Source of the DNA: Burkholderiaceae bacterium
Lineage (GTDB): Bacteria > Pseudomonadota > Gammaproteobacteria > Burkholderiales > Burkholderiaceae_E
Assembly: GCA_023384005.1 (NCBI GenBank)
Contig: JAHDXY010000005.1
Span: forward strand, 1-45,775
DNA: 45,775 bases
Reading direction: 5' to 3'
Made by a program: the position numbers and the translations under genes. The notes beneath the pieces were generated by a model. That model did not search any database. It saw only the letters and a list, made by a program, of their open reading frames with translations, and was not told the DNA's origin. The first letter of the stretch is position 1. Every line of letters begins with the position of its first letter. Positions 42,631 to 45,775 of this stretch are shown one piece after another.

Positions 42631-44652
42631 ATGCTCGATTTCGATCACCTCGGTCGCCCGGTCTCGCTTCGCCATCGCGCGCCATACAAGCGGGCGATTT
42701 CCCCCTGGAACGATGCGCGCTCGGCATTCGTCGATGGCACCCGGTTGCAGGCTCGATGGCGCGGCCGCACGCTGTTCTCCGTGGTCGAACTCGGTTTCGG
42801 CCTGGGCGTGAACTTCCTTGTCACGCTCGACGCCTGGGAGCGGGACCCACTGCGGCCCGACCGACTGGTATTCGTCTCGATCGAGGCCGAGCCGCTCTCG
42901 GCGGCCGATCTGGAGCGTGCGCACGACGCGCTCGGACTCGCTTCGGCGCACTGCGTTGCGCTGCGCGAGCGCTGGCCGGTGGCCACTCCGGGCGTGCACC
43001 GGATCGCCTTCTTCGGCGGCGCTGTGATCCTGCTTCTCGCCTGCGGCTCCGTCGAGACACTTCTTCCCGGACTCGACGCCCCCGCTGACGCTTTCTACCT
43101 CGACGGGTTCGAGCCCGCACTGAACCCGCAGATGTGGAGCGCGACGGTCATGCGCAACCTCGCGCGGCTCGCCCGGCCCGGTGCCTTCGCGGCAGCCGAC
43201 AGGGGCTCGCGGCAGGTGCGGGAATCCCTGGCGATGGCCGGGTTCGAGCCCGATTCCGCCGCGCCGACCCGATCGGGGCAGGCGACGATCTCGGCGCGGT
43301 TCGTATCGCATCGTGGCGCCGGCCAGGGTTTCGCCAGGACGCGGCCCGCAATGGCCGAAGGGCCCCGCCAGGCGATCGTGATCGGCGCCGGGCTCGCCGG
43401 CTGCGCGGTGTCCGGTGCGCTCGGTGCGCGCGGATGGGAGGTACAACTGCTCGAGAGCGAGCGCACGATCGCAGCCGGCGGTTCGAGGCAGCCGGTGCTC
43501 GTCGATCACCCCCACCTCTCGCCCGACGACAATCGCCTGGCGCGCCTGAGCCGAAGCGCGCTTTCGCTGTCGCGCGCCCACGATCTCGACGCGCACGAGG
43601 CCGGCGGCGCCCCGCCCGGGCCGCTGGCTGGCGCTCCTGCCGGCGCCGCGGGCGCAGCGATCGGGCGCCTCGTGCTCGCCGCCGACGAACAGGCCTGCGA
43701 ACGCCAGCAAGCGGCGCTCGAAGGACTGCGGTTTCCGCAGTCCTTCGTTGGCCATCTGGACCGCGAGCGCGCATCCTCGCTCGCCGGAGTCCGGCTCGCC
43801 GCGGGCGGGCTCTGGTATCCGGGATGCCGCGCTGCGGACCCGGCGATTCAGTGCAGGGACTGGATCGACCGGGCGGGCGCGGCGATCACGCTGCGCACCG
43901 ACGCGGCGGTCGCGAGCCTGCAGCGGCGCGACGATCGCTGGATCGCGTTCGACGCGAACGGGTCGACGCTCGCGCAGGCGCCGGTGGTGATCCTCGCAAA
44001 TGCAGGCGACGCGCCGCGTCTGGGCCGGCAGGCGCAACCTGGCCTTCGGCGCCTGCGCGGCCAGAGCACGATTCTCGATCCGGGTGTCCTCGCCGGACTC
44101 CGTACCGTGGTCGGCGCGGACGCATTCGCCTGCCCGTTGCCCGACGGCCGGGTGGTCGTCGGGTCGACCTTCGACGAGGGCGATTCGCTCGAGCCCTCGA
44201 TCTCGGCCGACCACGGCAACCTGAGCCGGATCGCCCAGGCCTTCGAACCGATTCCGTTGCCACTGGCCGAGGCGCTCGCCGCGATCGCGGCACGATCCCG
44301 CGAGGGATCGCAGCGCGGCGCGTGCTCCGCGCCAGCCAGCCGGTCAGGGTCGGTCGGGTATCGCTGGGTCTGCGCCGACCGCCTGCCAATGATCGGCGCG
44401 CTGCCGGACGAAGCGGCGACACGCGCGCGGCTCGCGTCGCACATGCGCGACGACCGGATCGGGTTCGCGCTGCACGAGGGCCTCTACGGCGCCTTCGCGT
44501 TCGGCTCGCGCGGACTGCTCTGGGCGCGTCTGGCCGCCGAGGTCCTCGGCGCGACCCTCGATGGCGAGCCGGTCCCGCTGGAGCGCGACCTGCTCGCTTC
44601 GATCGACCCGGCCCGGTTTCTTCGCCGCGCCGTGCGCCGCGCGCGGCTCTGA
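42631..44652 (+). CDS. mnmC: Bifunctional tRNA 5-methylaminomethyl-2-thiouridine synthase MnmC
   Basis: 673 residues, the usual fused form. The N-terminal methyltransferase part has the SAM loop [11 protein letters not shown] and the [14 protein letters not shown] block; it methylates nm5s2U34 of tRNA. The C-terminal FAD oxidoreductase part begins [22 protein letters not shown] (about residue 248), continues with RLRGQST and ends with [10 protein letters not shown]; it removes the carboxymethyl group from cmnm5s2U34. ATG 42631 gives [12 protein letters not shown]; the RBS is poor, and the palindrome lies about 30 bases upstream. The AIVIGAG block and the length leave little doubt on family. 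Confidence 0.93.
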   Translation: MLDFDHLGRPVSLRHRAPYKRAISPWNDARSAFVDGTRLQARWRGRTLFSVVELGFGLGVNFLVTLDAWERDPLRPDRLVFVSIEAEPLSAADLERAHDALGLASAHCVALRERWPVATPGVHRIAFFGGAVILLLACGSVETLLPGLDAPADAFYLDGFEPALNPQMWSATVMRNLARLARPGAFAAADRGSRQVRESLAMAGFEPDSAAPTRSGQATISARFVSHRGAGQGFARTRPAMAEGPRQAIVIGAGLAGCAVSGALGARGWEVQLLESERTIAAGGSRQPVLVDHPHLSPDDNRLARLSRSALSLSRAHDLDAHEAGGAPPGPLAGAPAGAAGAAIGRLVLAADEQACERQQAALEGLRFPQSFVGHLDRERASSLAGVRLAAGGLWYPGCRAADPAIQCRDWIDRAGAAITLRTDAAVASLQRRDDRWIAFDANGSTLAQAPVVILANAGDAPRLGRQAQPGLRRLRGQSTILDPGVLAGLRTVVGADAFACPLPDGRVVVGSTFDEGDSLEPSISADHGNLSRIAQAFEPIPLPLAEALAAIAARSREGSQRGACSAPASRSGSVGYRWVCADRLPMIGALPDEAATRARLASHMRDDRIGFALHEGLYGAFAFGSRGLLWARLAAEVLGATLDGEPVPLERDLLASIDPARFLRRAVRRARL

Positions 44653-44738
44653 GATCACGCAGCCGTCGATCCGTGCGAGCACGCGGCCGGGAGCGCGCGA
44701 GCGGCTACACTTGCGCCTTCTAAAGGAATCTCGCCCTC

Positions 44739-45122
44739 ATGCCTGCCGATTCACCGCGACCGCAATACGACTGCTCGAAGTGCCCCGGGTACTGCTGCAG
44801 CTACCCACGGATCGAAGTCAGCGACGCCGACCTCAAGCGCCTCGCCAGGCACTTCTCGATCGAGGTCGATGCCGCCGAGAAGCGCTTCACGCGTGTATGG
44901 CGCTCGAAGGAGGGATTCGAGCGGGTGCTGCGCCACCAGAAGGACAGCGTCTACAAGACGATCTGCCGGTTCTTCGACACCGATGCGCGTCGTTGCACGA
45001 TCTACAAGGCCAGGCCGGGCGTCTGTCGCGAGTACCCCGACCGCGCGAAGTGCGGGTACTACGAGTTCCTCAAGTTCGAACGCAGGCACCAGGACGATCC
45101 CGATTTCGTCCCCAGCGCCTGA
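44739..45122 (+). CDS. YkgJ-type cysteine-cluster protein
   Basis: 127 residues with the zinc- or iron-sulfur-type cysteine pattern of the family: C12-x2-C15-x3-C19-C20 (CSKCPGYCC), C76 in TICRFF, C86 in RRCTIY, C96 in RPGVCREYP and C105 in AKCGYY. Members are small cytosolic proteins of unknown function, often near purine or tRNA-modification genes. AAAGGAATC (44722-44730) is a good RBS for ATG 44739. It lies 26 bases before purT, so the two are likely co-transcribed. Confidence 0.9.
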   Translation: MPADSPRPQYDCSKCPGYCCSYPRIEVSDADLKRLARHFSIEVDAAEKRFTRVWRSKEGFERVLRHQKDSVYKTICRFFDTDARRCTIYKARPGVCREYPDRAKCGYYEFLKFERRHQDDPDFVPSA

Positions 45123-45148
45123 TCGCAGCGACACCGCGGAGAATCGAG

Positions 45149-45775
45149 ATGCGATCGATCGGCACCCCACTGAGCGCGGGAGCGACCCGCGTCATGCTCC
45201 TGGGCGCAGGCGAACTCGGCAAGGAAGTGATCATCTCGCTGCAGCGGCTGGGAATCGAGGTGATCGCGGTCGACCGGTATGCAAACGCGCCCGGTCAACA
45301 GGTCGCGCATCGCTCGCACGTTATTAACATGGCCGACGGCGCGCAGCTGCGCGCGCTGATCGAGCGCGAGCGCCCTCAGCTCGTCGTGCCCGAGATCGAG
45401 GCGATCGCGACCGACACTCTGGTCGAACTCGAGCGCGAGGGGGTCGTCACGGTAATTCCGACCGCCCGTGCGGCGCGACTGACAATGAACCGCGAAGGCA
45501 TTCGCCGCCTCGCCGCCGAGGAGCTCGGCTTGCCCACTTCGGCGTATCGCTTCGCGAGCACCCTGGCCCAGCTGCGCGCCGCCGTCGAGGGCGAACCCGG
45601 GGCCGCGCCGATCGGTTATCCCTGCATCGTCAAGCCGGTCATGTCCTCGTCGGGCAAGGGGCAATCGAAAGTGGACGCTCCCGGGGACCTCGAAGCCGCG
45701 TGGCGCCATGCGGCGAGCGGCGGGCGCGTCGACGCCGGGCGCGTGATCGTCGAAGGGCTCGTGGCCTTCGACTAC
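45149..45775 (+). CDS. purT: Formate-dependent phosphoribosylglycinamide formyltransferase, N-terminal part (cut by window edge)
   Basis: 209 codons are visible, ending at the window edge in frame. The protein starts [20 protein letters not shown], then [44 protein letters not shown] and [18 protein letters not shown], which are textbook PurT motifs. PurT uses ATP and formate to formylate glycinamide ribotide in purine synthesis. The ATP-grasp domain begins at about residue 110 ([16 protein letters not shown]) and includes the lysine in [16 protein letters not shown] 45149 sits after a GGAGAATCGAG stretch. Confidence 0.95.
   Translation, partial: MRSIGTPLSAGATRVMLLGAGELGKEVIISLQRLGIEVIAVDRYANAPGQQVAHRSHVINMADGAQLRALIERERPQLVVPEIEAIATDTLVELEREGVVTVIPTARAARLTMNREGIRRLAAEELGLPTSAYRFASTLAQLRAAVEGEPGAAPIGYPCIVKPVMSSSGKGQSKVDAPGDLEAAWRHAASGGRVDAGRVIVEGLVAFDY

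Overview
The window is about 45.8 kb of GC-rich, densely coding bacterial DNA with GC-ending codons and short gene gaps. The gene set fits a soil or water betaproteobacterium of the order Burkholderiales. The pointers are a Bug-type tripartite-tricarboxylate substrate-binding protein, a TRAP transporter with UbiD, a YiiX/YebB-like relic, a KfrA-like protein, NADP-type gdhA and purT. The order is an inference; genus cannot be told. I saw no rRNA, tRNA, CRISPR array, insertion sequence or prophage.

Layout: (1) 1-140, start of gdhA on the minus strand, cut by the window edge. (2) 560-5011, a TRAP transporter (DctP-DctQ-DctM) followed by a UbiD-family decarboxylase with an intact R/E/E triad. (3) 5130-12453, a TetR-type regulator divergent from a translationally coupled run: hydantoinase A, hydantoinase B, a VOC (epimerase-like) protein, a PaaK-like AMP ligase and an SDR-fold protein without the usual catalytic residues. 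A beta-hydroxyacid dehydrogenase follows at 12652-13548. (4) 13796-17437, a Bug-type binding protein, a UroD/MtaA-fold protein, a Cds1-like PLP enzyme and an Lrp/AsnC regulator.

(5) 17962-34553 is a large aminophosphonate catabolic island with two divergent wings. The minus wing holds a GntR/FCD regulator, phosphonoacetate hydrolase (PhnA), phosphonoacetaldehyde dehydrogenase (PhnY), an EamA permease and a dimethylglycine-dehydrogenase-like FAD/GcvT protein. The plus wing holds an AEP-type ABC importer (binding protein, ATPase, fused double permease), AEP transaminase (PhnW), a glutamine-synthetase-like ligase, an iron alcohol dehydrogenase, a second aldehyde dehydrogenase and a HAD hydrolase. 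PhnW-PhnY-PhnA alone converts 2-aminoethylphosphonate to acetate and phosphate. The FAD/GcvT enzyme and the GS/ADH/ALDH set look like add-on modules for related amines, for example N-methylated or amino-alcohol substrates; that is the most interesting hypothesis here. A palindromic operator candidate sits over the start of the plus-wing promoter.

(6) 34607-45775 is mainly housekeeping: a 1244-residue GAF/PAS/GGDEF/EAL protein, an IlvD/Edd-family dehydratase, a broken YiiX/YebB-like gene, a Gly-Tyr-rich lipoprotein, a KfrA-like protein beside a perfect palindrome, mnmC, a YkgJ-type cysteine-cluster protein and the start of purT. The phosphonate island is bordered on the left by an EAL-domain relic and on the right by the intact GGDEF/EAL gene.

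Several short tandem duplications occur: a hexamer array inside a signal peptide, a 13-bp tandem in a promoter region, a 10-bp array after ubiD, a 16-bp operator tandem, and a 23-bp repeat that duplicates a stop/start junction. They suggest active replication slippage in this genome.
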